A stretch of 64,000 nt of DNA, taken from Pictodentalium vernedei. Lineage: Eukaryota > Mollusca > Scaphopoda > Dentaliida > Dentaliidae. The translations under genes were made by a program, and so were the position numbers. The first letter of the stretch is position 1; every line of letters starts with the position of its first letter. This document shows, in pieces, positions 46,060 through 56,672 of this stretch. Below the pieces are notes generated by a model. That model saw nothing but the letters and a program-made list of their open reading frames with translations. It was not told the DNA's origin and did not search any database. The stretch lies in assembly GCA_031216915.1 (NCBI GenBank), contig JAUFNR010000028.1, positions 292,356-356,355 on the forward strand. Direction: 5' to 3'.

Positions 46060-46260
46060 TGGTGCCGTTCAAAATGAATGTCACTACAATAATACCCATA
46101 TTCAAAAGTGGGGACCCTCACAAATGTAACAATTGCAGGCCATTGAATCGGTATTCTTCCTACATTTTCAAAAATACTTGAAAAACTAATGCAATCTATG
46201 TTCGTATTCAGGTTTATGAAAAATGCACATTCTTTTCCCAGTTGCTGACAGAAATCTACT
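46060..46260 (+). pseudogene. Second LINE reverse transcriptase scrap
   Basis: TIIPIFKSGDPHKCNNCRPL, then after a shift ILPTFSKILEKLMQ, are RT motifs (the 'IFKSGD...YRP' and 'FSKILEKL' blocks). The wording differs from the fragment at 44812, so it is a different LINE lineage. Confidence 0.75.
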
Positions 46261-46564
46261 GAAAGATTTTGTTTTTCAGAGGTTCGAGAAGGCAGAACAC
46301 AACATTTACCAACAGTGCGGTTCCCAGATGTAACTCCCAAGTTTCCCAGCTCCATCATGTTAACTCGTTCTGATAGAGTAACTTTTTGATTCTGATTGCT
46401 TTCTAAAGTGGGCAAGAAGTTATCAACTCTATTTTTGGACTCCCAACCCTCCCTGAAAAAAATAACCCTTGGGCATCTTCCCTCACAGTCGTTCAGACAG
46501 GGGCAGCGGAAGCTCGATAAAAGTGGAGGGGCACAAATTTACAATGCAACCATGGTTTGACCTA

Positions 46565-46938
46565 CTGTGAGAAATGTACCAAAATTAGTGCAATCAGTTT
46601 TTTGTACAGAACTTCTGTATGAAAGTTCTGATTTGAATAATTTTTTGTGTGAATGTTTAGTACCAAGGGATATATCACATATAATACAGCTTTTTTTTCT
46701 CGTGCATAAATTATGCCAATTAGACTAGCTTTGATCTATTTAATGTTACTTTCAGCACTGTAACTGCAAATGCCAATATGGCTCGGGCTAGAGGTTGTAT
46801 TTATGAACCGATCTTTATGAAACTTCTTGGGTACCTTTGTTATCACCATGGGACGAGAACGAGTGTTTTGGGGTGCGGTCCAAAATTCAAGATGGTTGCC
46901 GCAGGCCATTTTGTACCAAAATTAGTGCAATCAGTTTT
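46565..46938 (+). repeat. Family C array fragment, interrupted by C2
   Basis: One full unit and a partial unit of the 335-bp repeat (GCTCGGGCTAGAGG at about 46782), broken in the phrase ATCAGTTTTT by the start of C2 at 46939. The same phrase in other units continues TTGTACAGAACTTC. Confidence 0.75.
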
Positions 46939-48355
46939 TAGCTCAACTTTGACGAAGTCAAATTTGAGCTATTGTCATGGCCCGTCATCCGTCTGTCCGT
47001 CCGTCTGTCTGTCCATCTGTCTGTCCGTACATCAACAATTGGCTATGGCTCGGGCTAGAGGTCGTATTTATGAACCGATCTTTACGAAACTTCTTGTGTA
47101 CCTTTGTTATGACCCTGGGACGGGAACGAGTGTTTTTAGGTGTGGTCCGAAATTCAAGATGGCTGCCAGCAGCCATTTTGTACCGATGATGCAAAAATCA
47201 GTTTTTTGTACAGAACTTCTGTATGAAAGTTCTGATTTGAATAAAGTTTTGTATAAATGTTTAGTACCATGGGATACATCACATATAATACAGGTTTTTT
47301 TCTCGTGCGTAAATTATGCAAATTAGACTGACTTTGATTTATTTAGTGTTACTTTCAGAGCTGTAAGTGCCAAGCTGCTATGGCTCGGGCTAGAGGCCGT
47401 ATTTTTGAACCGATCTTTATGAAACTTCTTGGGTACCTTTGTTATGACCGTGGGACGAGAACGAGTGTTTTTGGGTGCGGTCCGAAATTAAAGATGGCTG
47501 CCAGCCGCCATTTTGTACCGATGATGCAGAAATCTGTTTTTTGTACAGAACTTCCCTATGAAAGCTCTGATTTGAATAATTTTTTGTATGAATGTTTAGT
47601 ACCATGGGATACATCACATATAATACGGGTTTTTTTCTCGTGCGTAAATTGTGCAAATTAGACTAATTTTGATGTTTTTGGTGTTACTTTCAGCACTGTA
47701 AGTGCAAATGCCAATACGGCTCGGGCTAGAGGCCGTATTTATGAACCGATCTTTACGAAACTTCTTGGGTACCTTTGGTATCTCCGTGGGACGAGAACGA
47801 GTGTTTTTGGGTCCGGTCCGAAATTCAAGATGGCCGATGGCAGCCATTTTGTACAAAATTAGGTGCAATCAGATTTTTGCACAGAACTTCCATATGAAAG
47901 TGCTGATTTGAATAATTTTTTGTGTGAATGTTTAGTACCATGGGATACATCACATATAATACGGGTTTTTTTCTCGTGCAGAAATTATGCAAATTAGATG
48001 AACTTTGATTTTTTCAGTGCGACTTACACACAGTAAGTACACATGTCAATATGGCTCAGACTAGAGTCTGTATTTATGAACTCATCTTCACGAAATGTCT
48101 TGGGTACCTTTGTTATCACCTTGGGACGAGAACGAGTGTTTCTGAGTGCAGTCCAAAATTCAAGATGGCTGCCAGTGGCCATTTCGTACCCAAATTAGGT
48201 CTAATCAGTTTTTTGTACACAACTTCTATACGGCTCAGGCTAGAGGTCGTATTTATGAACCGATCTTTACGAAATGTCTTGGGTACCTTCGTTATCACGA
48301 ACGAGTGTTTTTGGGTGTGGTCAAAAACACTCGTTCTCATCCCACGGTGATACAA
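46939..48355 (+). mobile_element. Tandem-array element C2 (about 335-bp units)
   Basis: 5' end TAGCTCAACTTTGAC-GAA-GTCAAATTTGAGCTA, a better stem-loop than C1. Then TCATGGCCCGTCATCCGTC, CCGTCTGT repeats and units beginning near 47050, 47383, 47719, 48054 and a short one at 48232. Intervals are 333-336 bp. It ends with a hairpin (AACGAGTGTTTTTG / CAAAAACACTCGTT, 48299-48335). ORFs up to 182 codons are repeats read through. Confidence 0.8.
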
Positions 48356-48589
48356 CTCTGACGCCATCTTTAATCAACCGATAACACTTTTGAAGTTTCC
48401 ACAAATTTGATTCTCAATGCACGATTATGATTTTACACACGTGAATATGAAACCACCGAGATTCGTTTGTATCATACACTGGGTACCGCGACTGCACATT
48501 CGCATTTTTCGATTGATTTAATCGCTATTTCACTCTCGCGTTTTACACTATTGTATTTATTTATTTATGTTCAGTGTGTTGGCTATAAC

Positions 48590-49030
48590 AGGTTTTGCTA
48601 CCACAAGCCCGTGCAATACACATTTATGTGACATTACCTGCCAGCTTCGAAACCGTAAAGTCTCACTACCACAAGCCAGTGTTGTATATAGAATTTTCTG
48701 TATACTCCCAGCCTGCTTGCAGACTTTACACATAGCCAACAGGGGTTTGCCTACCACAAGCCAGTGCTAACGCATTAATGTGTGTTATTGCCCGCCAGCT
48801 TGCCAAACCCTGAAGCTTCCACCACAAGCCTGTGTCGTACACAGCCTGTGTACCTCCAGCCTGCTTGCAAACTTCATCGCTCGACGGTTTCTATCCCAGA
48901 CAGCAGAGCCTGTTGGTCGATTTATAAACTGAATCGGAGTTTCACACCACAAGCCCGTGTTATACACAGTTTTCTGTGTATTTCCTGCCAGCTTTGAAAC
49001 TTCTGAGAGCGACATACAAGTCACTGAGCG
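48590..49030. repeat. Five diverged CCACAAGCC units, each with a small hairpin
   Basis: CCACAAGCC occurs at 48601, 48669, 48754, 48822 and 48947. After GTG each unit has its own small inverted pair (ACACATTTATGTG, TATATAGAATTTTCTGTATA, ACGCATTAATGTGT, ACACAGCCTGTGT, TACACAGTTTTCTGTGTA), then CCAGC and a TTGCNAAC-like end. The stem is kept while the sequence changes. Non-coding; function unknown. Confidence 0.65.
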
Positions 49031-50515
49031 TCTCAGACAGTCGACCTAAAAGACTGCTAGAATGGCTATAGTTCTCCAATTAGAACGAACTCAAATAAGC
49101 CACGAATGCACAAACACTAAAGTGCAAACATAAGCGACAGTCAAATCAATAAACTGCGAGTCACTTCAGTTCTCCAATTAGAGCTGTTTCAAACAAGCCA
49201 TAAAAAAGGCATAAACAATAGAGTGCAAACAAAACACACTCAGTCCTGTACAAACACCTGGTCCTCAGACACAAACAGAATAAGGTGTGAAACATAATTG
49301 ACGGTCGAGCCAACGCCTCCTGAAAATCAATCATATTTCCTTAAAATAGCAATATATGAAATTACAATTAACAGTTGATAATATATTGCTCAGAACCTGA
49401 AAAACAGCAGTGTTCAAATTCAAGTCTCAGCCATATCTGAAAGCTGTAACATTCAGCAAATTGGTATCAAGTGGCGCTCACCCATAGCGACCTATATTTC
49501 CTACATACCACAATACATTACCGACCAAGAATCGGTAGTCTCAGACTTACACAAATTGAAGTCTTGAGGTTTTTGTTTCTTTGAAAAAACCGTAAAGGTT
49601 GAAACGAGTTAGGCATAGCGGATTAAATTCCGGGCAAGTACCAATAGGCCTCAGGCTAAACAAATGTTATACCGAAGCACATACGAATTTCAATGTTCTA
49701 TACTGAAATCAGCTCTTTTATCGCGAGCTCCAAGCTCCACAAGCTCAGAAAGCACAAATGTATAGAAAAGTTTAGTCACTTTCCGTCAGGGGACAATATC
49801 CCCCTGTTGATGACAGTTACTTACTCAAACAATGGTATGAGCCTAATAATTCAAAAGCGCATTTTTCCAATGATGCAGCTAGCTCATTATGATAGGCCGT
49901 TTAAAAGGTCCTAGTCCATGTTGAAAACTGGTACGATTTTATATACAAAACATTGTATCGGCCCAATAATAGGGCAGCATCAATTTATTGGAAACAATAA
50001 CAATCCAGGCTAGAATGGTCATATGCTATACTGGAAACTGATACGATCTTATCAGGGACCGACCAGACCTCCAAAATTATGGAGCCAATCTAGGCGCCTA
50101 TTTCACAAAACTTGGGGCCAGATTTACAATCTTGGAGCCAGGATACCGTTAAGTTATATTTTTGACTGTTATATTTATTTATTGATGTTTAATGTCACTT
50201 AGCAGCTACAGCTATAAAATCGTGACATGAAGAATAAAGTCCAGCTTTGCCAATTGTTTATATCCATCGTTTTCTTTATAGGACTTCCACCCAGGGCAGG
50301 CATTGGCCACAAGGTCCTATTTTACCAGTAAGGCAGCTTGTTTACCGCAATGAACAAATGCTGCCCCAATCCAGGTTAGTCAGGGGACTCCTATAGTTAT
50401 TATAGTCATAGAACTCATTTTTCCCAGATTCGTTATCACTGCATCTAAAATTAAATTACATGTCTGTGGAGATGTTTTTTTCCATTGATTATAATTGGCT
50501 GGCCTTGGCTTTATA
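49031..50515. other. Non-coding stretch
   Basis: A repeated GTTCTCCAATTAGA at 49072 and 49170, each followed by CAAATAAGCCA- or CAAACAAGCCA-like text and a later GTGCAAACA, marks a diverged duplication of about 98 bp. From 49260 to 50500 I see nothing I can name. Confidence 0.55.
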
Positions 50516-50596
50516 CCCATGTTGTGGTCATGATTAGCCATTGTGCACACTGGCAAATATGTGACCTTAAACACCAATAAATAAATAAATACATAT
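50516..50596 (+). mobile_element. SINE 3' tail fragment
   Basis: GTGGTCATGATTAGCCATTG, ATGTGACCTTAAACACCAAT and (AATA) repeats match the last 80 bases of the SINE at 5443. Confidence 0.85.
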
Positions 50597-50689
50597 ATAA
50601 TATTCCTTTGACCATCACTAACTTATAATAAATATAATTGTGATAAGTGACTACTACGTAAATGTGAACAGTATCACTGCAGACAATAT

Positions 50690-51310
50690 CTTGGAATGGA
50701 TGAAGGATTCTCTTCAACAAAATCCAGAGGGTCATCTTTGGAGACTAGTTCTCTAATCAGCAGACCTCACAATAGGAGTACCCCAAGGAACTGTCATGGG
50801 ACCTTTGCTGTTCTACGAATACACTAATGACCTTCCCTAATATATGAGAGCAACACCACAACTGTTCAAATATGACTGCTTGGAGTGCTTGCTGTTTAAC
50901 CATAACAAAATTGAAAAACCACTCTGAACGGCTTCGGGAAGATCTCAACAAACTTCAAACTGGGAAGAGAGCTGCCAAATAACATTTAATGCAGAAAAGT
51001 AGGAGGTTATGACAATAATGACAACAACCAACAAACAGGAACAGAATGTTTTAGAGTGTCAATAAACCATTCATGACCAGACACTGCGATGAGTGAACTC
51101 CACGAGATAGTTGAGTTTTAACACACATCTCAAAAATATCCTTGAAGACAAAATTTACGCAACGCCAGCCTTCGTGGGGAGGAACCTCTCAGATTGCAGC
51201 TCAGACATCAGGAGCAAGACTTCCAGGGGAAACTGCAGACGTCAGCTGAGGAAACAGCCGAGTCCGAGATTTTAACCAATGTTTTAACAACCTGATTGTA
51301 GTGATTGTTC
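50690..51310 (+). pseudogene. LINE reverse transcriptase remnant
   Basis: Read on the + strand with stops and shifts: TIGVPQGTVMGPLLFYEYTN, ERLREDLNKLQTGK, ITFNAEK and, near 51200, SDIRSKTSRGN. These are the RT blocks around and after the catalytic site of CR1/L2-like LINEs. The catalytic YxDD itself is not intact. Heavily decayed. Confidence 0.7.
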
Positions 51311-51959
51311 TTTTAACCAACATCCAAATTTGAACTCCATCTGCTTTTAACGACATCCTTATCAGACAGTTAGGACATGAGCAATGATATCCCAAAAGAA
51401 ATTCTGCAGATTATCCACTTTAACGGAGAAAAGAATAAGAATTACCTTTAAGTTCTGCCAATCTGGTATCCATGTATGCTGTCCGTGATCCATGCATGAA
51501 TGATGGTGGTTTTAAAAGTATGGTAGCCTGTTGGGCTGGTGGTAGGGGGGTGTCATGTCAGGCCAGTTTTCTTAAAAAATCCAGAACGGCAGCCCTCTTC
51601 AAAATTAGTTCAGGCGTGCAGTGCCCTCTCTGCATACTTTTAACTTTACTAATAATTAGGACAGTTAATGCCCGTCCCCCATTAATATGAGACTGGGGGT
51701 CAGTGCTGTGATGCTGTCATGTCCAACTAGATCTAAAAGGACTCGCGGGTCGCTGTATCTCACTCTGGTATGTAGTCTCCGTAAGACACCACCGTACCCC
51801 AGACTTACCTTGGCACCCAGGTACTGAGGTAGGCCTGTGGCACGGAGGGGGTCTTACGGTGCAGGATTTATGGGTTTCCTTTCTATTGGGTTTTGTTGGG
51901 TTAATCATCGTGCCACTTCCTTGACCATGGTGTAATTTTGTGGCTTGTAATGTCGTCTG
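51311..51959. other. Non-coding stretch
   Basis: No gene recognised; short ORFs only. Confidence 0.5.
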
Positions 51960-52490
51960 GCTTGTGCCCAAAACTCCTAACACACCCAACCCGTCCTCTG
52001 GCCGAACCATCCTCTAACCCTCTGACCCAAAACGTTCTCTAAATAAATAGCAATCTAATGTGAACCGCACTCTACACTGACCGATCCGTATTCTAAACAA
52101 TTTCCCCTGAAACGCCCTCCAGAGAAAGGTGGTGGTGTGGGGGGGGGCTTGTTTCTGCATACTATTTTTAATCTTATCAAGTGTTGAATTTCAATACGTA
52201 ATAAGAAAATAATATTTGTGAACAGCCACAGGCATTATTTCAGTACGTGAGGGGACAGGGGGGCTGGGAGAGAAGCTTTTGAAGCATACTATTTTTTATA
52301 GAGTGTTGAAATTTACGGGCAGCGGTAAGTTTCTATACATACCGGTCGGTAATAACAAAATAATATGTGTGAACATCATTACTTCTTTTCGGGGGGAGGG
52401 GCTGTTCAACAGTTTGGGACAAAATGTAGCGGACGGTTTGGGTCAGATTGCAGAGGATGGTTCAGACAGAAGACGGTTTGGGTCTAATTA
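51960..52490. repeat. Inverted repeat enclosing a duplicated segment
   Basis: AACCATCCTCTAACCCTCTG and GACCCAAAACGTT (51975-52035) are the inverse of GGTTTGGGTCAGATTGCAGA / GGATGGTTCAGACAGA (52432-52488). Between them a segment is duplicated: GCATACTATTTTTAAT...AATAATATTTGTGAAC (52158-52222) and GCATACTATTTTTTAT...AATAATATGTGTGAAC (52283-52376). Confidence 0.65.
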
Positions 52491-53076
52491 ATTTCGACAA
52501 AAGAATGATTTGTGAAGAAGATTTTTTGAAGGGGGGTGAAACCATATTGTGAATCGCACCACTCCAGATTGTTTTCTGCGAGACAATAAATCGTTTTGAA
52601 GAAATAACGGACGGGTCCTCCTCACTGTTTTCCACAATGGCGTTCTTAAATTAGCTCCCTTGATATGCATGAATCATTTTTGTTTAGTTTGGTCGCCTTC
52701 AGACCTGTGCCGGTCTCTAGTTTTGCGTTTAATTTTTGGGGAGTTGGGCCGATACACGGGCCGGGAGGGGTGCAGATTAAATATCACAACCAGAACACCA
52801 TTAGTGTATCGAATCGTTATGCAGACCTTCCCTTCCCACCACTGCAAAGGAAATTATCCAAATGAACAGCTGAAGTGATCTCAACATTATCCCGACTAAT
52901 ATTCCGATATATCACGTAGTTTGTGGTCCCGACGCGACAAGGACAGGACGATCAAGCTACCTTATACTATCGGAATATTAGTCAGTCAGCACTCGAATAA
53001 GGGACCATTCCTGTCATTGTGTCGACTGTCATTTGTCACTACCCCCACCACCAGTGACCACCACATAACCAGTTTC

Positions 53077-53333
53077 TTAACCCTTACCTAACGCTACTAG
53101 TTGCAGACGACGAACACTTGTACAAAAAATTCTTGTATAACTAAAAAAAAAATTCATTTTTTGCTTCCAAAACATAGGTTATGACCCCGCATTGGACCGA
53201 GCGCAACGTGCTCGTTCCAATGAGGGGTCATAATCTGTGTTTTGGAAGCAAATGAAAATATAACATAAATTGAATAGCGATTTTCGTATGTAGCACTGGC
53301 CGTTTTTGGCCGTTACGTTAGGTAAAGGGTTAA
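53077..53333. mobile_element. piggyBac-like TTAA miniature element, palindromic
   Basis: TTAA at 53077-53080 and 53330-53333; ends CCCTTACCTAACG and CGTTAGGTAAAGGG. The centre GACCCCGCATTGG / CCAATGAGGGGTC and AAAACATAGGTTAT arms match the element at 21649. Confidence 0.88.
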
Positions 53334-53624
53334 CGATGCCACACATATTGAATAATTGTAACCAGAATGTGCTACCCCAACAATGTTAATAAAAAAATAT
53401 GTATTATATGTAAGGCATGGTTTTTATTATTTTCATAGAAGAAACACAGAATTCAATTGCCGTAACAGTCTTATTCAATGCCCCACCCCTTCTTTCACAC
53501 ACACTTGGCTGAATTCGGGTTTTTATAGATCAAGTAAACATCTGGAAAATGCAGCATTGCTGTAGCTTTTACACAGGAAAGTAATTCTATATTTCTTCAT
53601 ATTCCGCCTCTTATGGAAGGGTGT

Positions 53625-54275
53625 GGGGGGGGGGGGGGGGCTAACTTGGGGGGGGGGGCTAACATGATATTTTGAAGGTTGTTGTGGGGTTTCAGGGTTT
53701 CTCCCCTAGTCCTAACAGGACCCTCCCATCATTATGGTTACCCCCCTCCTCCAACTTCCCCTCAGAGAAGTGGGAATAGGAGCTAACGACGGAAGGGTCC
53801 AAGCTAAGACAAGGAACTTATTCAAATTGGAGGAGTCCGAGAGGGTAATGACCAAATGGTTCTTGTTAGGACAAGGCCTCTCCCGAAAGAATATTGCAAA
53901 CGTTCCTGTTCCAAGGTCAAATTTGCATGTGTAGCCTTTTATTGGCTTAGTCAGGATTCTGTAATTTGGGAGGGGGAGGCTAACTTTTTAGGGGTGTTGC
54001 TACCATGATATTTTGAAGATTGTGGGGTTCCTGCTTACTGGGGTCATCTCCTGGTTCTAACTAAGACCCACCCTTCGTTACCCTCCTCTTCCACTTCTCT
54101 TCAGAGAAGTGGGAGGAGGTGGAACGGCGGGAGGGTCCTAGTTAGAACATGGAAATTAGGGAAGAGGGGAAAGACCAGGGGCTCCTGGTTATGACATGGC
54201 CTACCCCCGAGAACATTTCGCAAACTTCGGTGTTCCAAGATCGAATCTGGGGTAATTGTTGCATGTGTTGCCCTT
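53625..54275. repeat. Diverged tandem duplication of about 330 bp, each with an internal hairpin
   Basis: ATGATATTTTGAAG starts the shared part at 53666 and 54004; both copies continue with CCTAACNGGACCC-like text, a TCCAACTT...AGAGAAGTGGGA hairpin, TTAGNACANGGCCTNNCCC, and TTCC...GTTCCAAG before a GTTGCATGTG- or TTTGCATGTG-type end. The first copy is preceded by a 16-base G tract at 53625. Confidence 0.75.
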
Positions 54276-54467
54276 TGTTGGAGAGCCAGCCCCCTCATCA
54301 ATAAATGAGTCAAGTGTATTGAAATTGTCAAAAAGGGAATAATTGGACAGGCATTTGTTTTGTGTATACTATACTCAAAATATTTCTGTTGAAATTGCAT
54401 TTCCTTGTACATACTGAACAAAACAAGTCATGTTACACATGACAACATCATAGTCATTGTTTTAATT

Positions 54468-55593
54468 TTAAGATTTGGTTTTTGCAAGGATCCCGGGAAG
54501 GAAAATTTTCCTATTTTTTGCGAGCACCCACTTGCTGAATGCCTGGTCAAAGTTAAAGTCGTGAATATCTGGACCCTCTATTTTGATGACCATTAAATCA
54601 TTCAGACTGTTCAGTGAAAGATTTGACCTGTTGTCTGACTTGATGAGGTTCTGCCTACTGAAACACCGTTCTGCATCGACAGATGTTGGCGGAATGACGA
54701 GGTATATTTCTGCCAGAGATGTGACATTTGGTAATTGTGAACTGTACTTGACAATGATTTCTCTCCAGAACTCTTCGTTTGACAGTTTCCCCGTGTTGTA
54801 TTTACCCCTTATTTGTCTGAAAACACTCCACTCGGAGAGTAGGGTTTCTTTTTCCACAATAGGATCCCCATCCCCCCCTGAAAAATGATCACCCAAAATA
54901 TTCAGATCCTCAAGTTCTCTTTCTGGTTTCAAAAAATCAGCTGCGGGGTCAAATAGTTCAAAAGCTTTTAAAATTTTGTCTTGTTCACCAAACCGAGAAC
55001 CAAGATTCTCAATGACATTGTCTATGAATGTCTCTCATTTTGAGGAATTTTGACACAGAATAGGGGTTAATGTTAATTGTCTGGGACTTGAAGCTGAAAG
55101 ACTTTCCTGATCCAGAGATTTCCCAATCCTGTGGCAACATTTTGAGAAATGTATTCCACTCCGGCCCATTGTCTTCTATTTTCAGTTCAGTTAAGCTGAG
55201 AATGGCCCCTTCTAATAATTCTTATCATTTTGTGGTGAGTAAGATTGGCAGTTTGAAAACCCAAACACAGAATATTGAGAATCTGAAGCACATCAATTAA
55301 ATAATATGTGGCTGCTATGAAGCCAAAAGATGTGACTCTCTTCAAAAGGCCAGATGCACGTGCTTTTTGGTTGGTTGTACCATTTTCAGATGACATAAAA
55401 AGTAGGGTAATCAAACTGTCAATCGATCTTGTTATTGATCTGACAGAATTATAAAAAGATAACCATCTGGTTCCGAAGGTCTGTACAAATTTAAGGGTTT
55501 TCTCCCCGAGGCATTGTTGGGTTCTATTTAACTCTGTAACATTTTTGCTTGAGTTATTACAATACGTGTAAATGGAATTGATAGTCTCTTGAT
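54468..55593 (-). pseudogene. hAT transposase (third copy), C-terminal half
   Basis: Continues the - strand gene broken at 62566. It begins at the DIRS boundary with YQETINSIYTY and FVQTFGTRWLSFYNS, passes frameshifts near 55210 and 55035, and ends with the hATC domain at 54468-54932 (AEIYLVIPPTSVDAERCFSR). The reading frame across the boundary is restored if the DIRS element is removed. The WLSFYNS and hATC segments are typical of KIAA1586/ZNF862-like hAT proteins. Confidence 0.85.
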
Positions 55594-55794
55594 ATTTTTA
55601 TACTGTACCAATGACCCAGACATAGCTGGTGCTAACTCTTAAAATATAGGGCCAAACACAAATTTTGCCCCCCAATCCCCAAAATTTGCATCTAAAACTA
55701 AAGAAAACATGTCCTGAAAGGCCCTCCACACTTCGCCCCTACTGCGCATGCGCAGTGTCAAGGACGTTCCGAAATTGGCGCCATTTATCATTCT
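55594..55794. repeat. Left inverted terminal repeat of DIRS copy 2
   Basis: ATTTTTATACTGTACCAATG at the outer end; inverse of 62340-62540. Confidence 0.9.
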
Positions 55795-56672
55795 AAGTTT
55801 GGCCCTTCATCAGTTAACATCTGACTGATCTTTGTGCTTTTAAATCTCAGTTTAAATGATGCCAGACACATAAATATTAGTGAAATGGTGATTCTAAGGA
55901 GGATAGAAAAGGAGGAGAGGAAAAGAATGTGTGACAGAATATTATCAGGGCTGTAACTTAAAATTTTTTAATGAAATTATGTTAAGTTACCTATTTTCAA
56001 GGCAGCAGCCATTTTGTTGTCATTCTGATTATTTAGTTACACTGTTTTTTCAAGTGTTTTTCCTCTCTCCCTGTCCTTTAAGTTCCCCCTTGCTATTCTC
56101 CCATGCTTTTGGCATAGTTTCTGTAATTATTATTACTAAAATTTCTTGGGAGTTTTAGCTGTATAACAGAATGAATTCTGTTCTTTCCCCATGTTTACGT
56201 CTTCACCTACGGGTGGTTAGGCGTTGTGTTCTGCATCTACCATCTGATGTTCTGCAGTTTCTTCCCTGGAAGTCTCTGTTTTGCATCAGATGGTGTATTT
56301 TTGGTAACTGATTTCGGGCCTGGGTGCCTGGAGTCTTATTTTAGTGTTTTTACACTCATTGTTTACATTTACAACAGCCCTCTGTGTGAGGGGGGGATTT
56401 CTAAATAATAATATCTTTATGTTATTTTAATCATAACTAGATACATTATTATTGTTCGTAAGTGTTGAATAAATTGTTTAAAATATTTTTAAAATTTTTG
56501 TCCACACTTAGGCTTGGGATCCATTGGGGCTCAACGTTACTTTTCAGAAACTTGGGCTGTTCTGAAAAAATATTTTTTCAAAATATTTTGATTTCAATTA
56601 TTTTTTCTATATTAATGGATCATATTATTATTATGTATTTTGATTGCCAGGGGTTAGTGCGAGTACCAGGAC

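Noticed and set aside
46778-47326. 182-codon ORF with a repeated GRIYEPIFTKLLGYLCY-like phrase
   Set aside because: The phrase is the translation of the 335-bp repeat, which occurs with stops and shifts in other units; it is not a gene.
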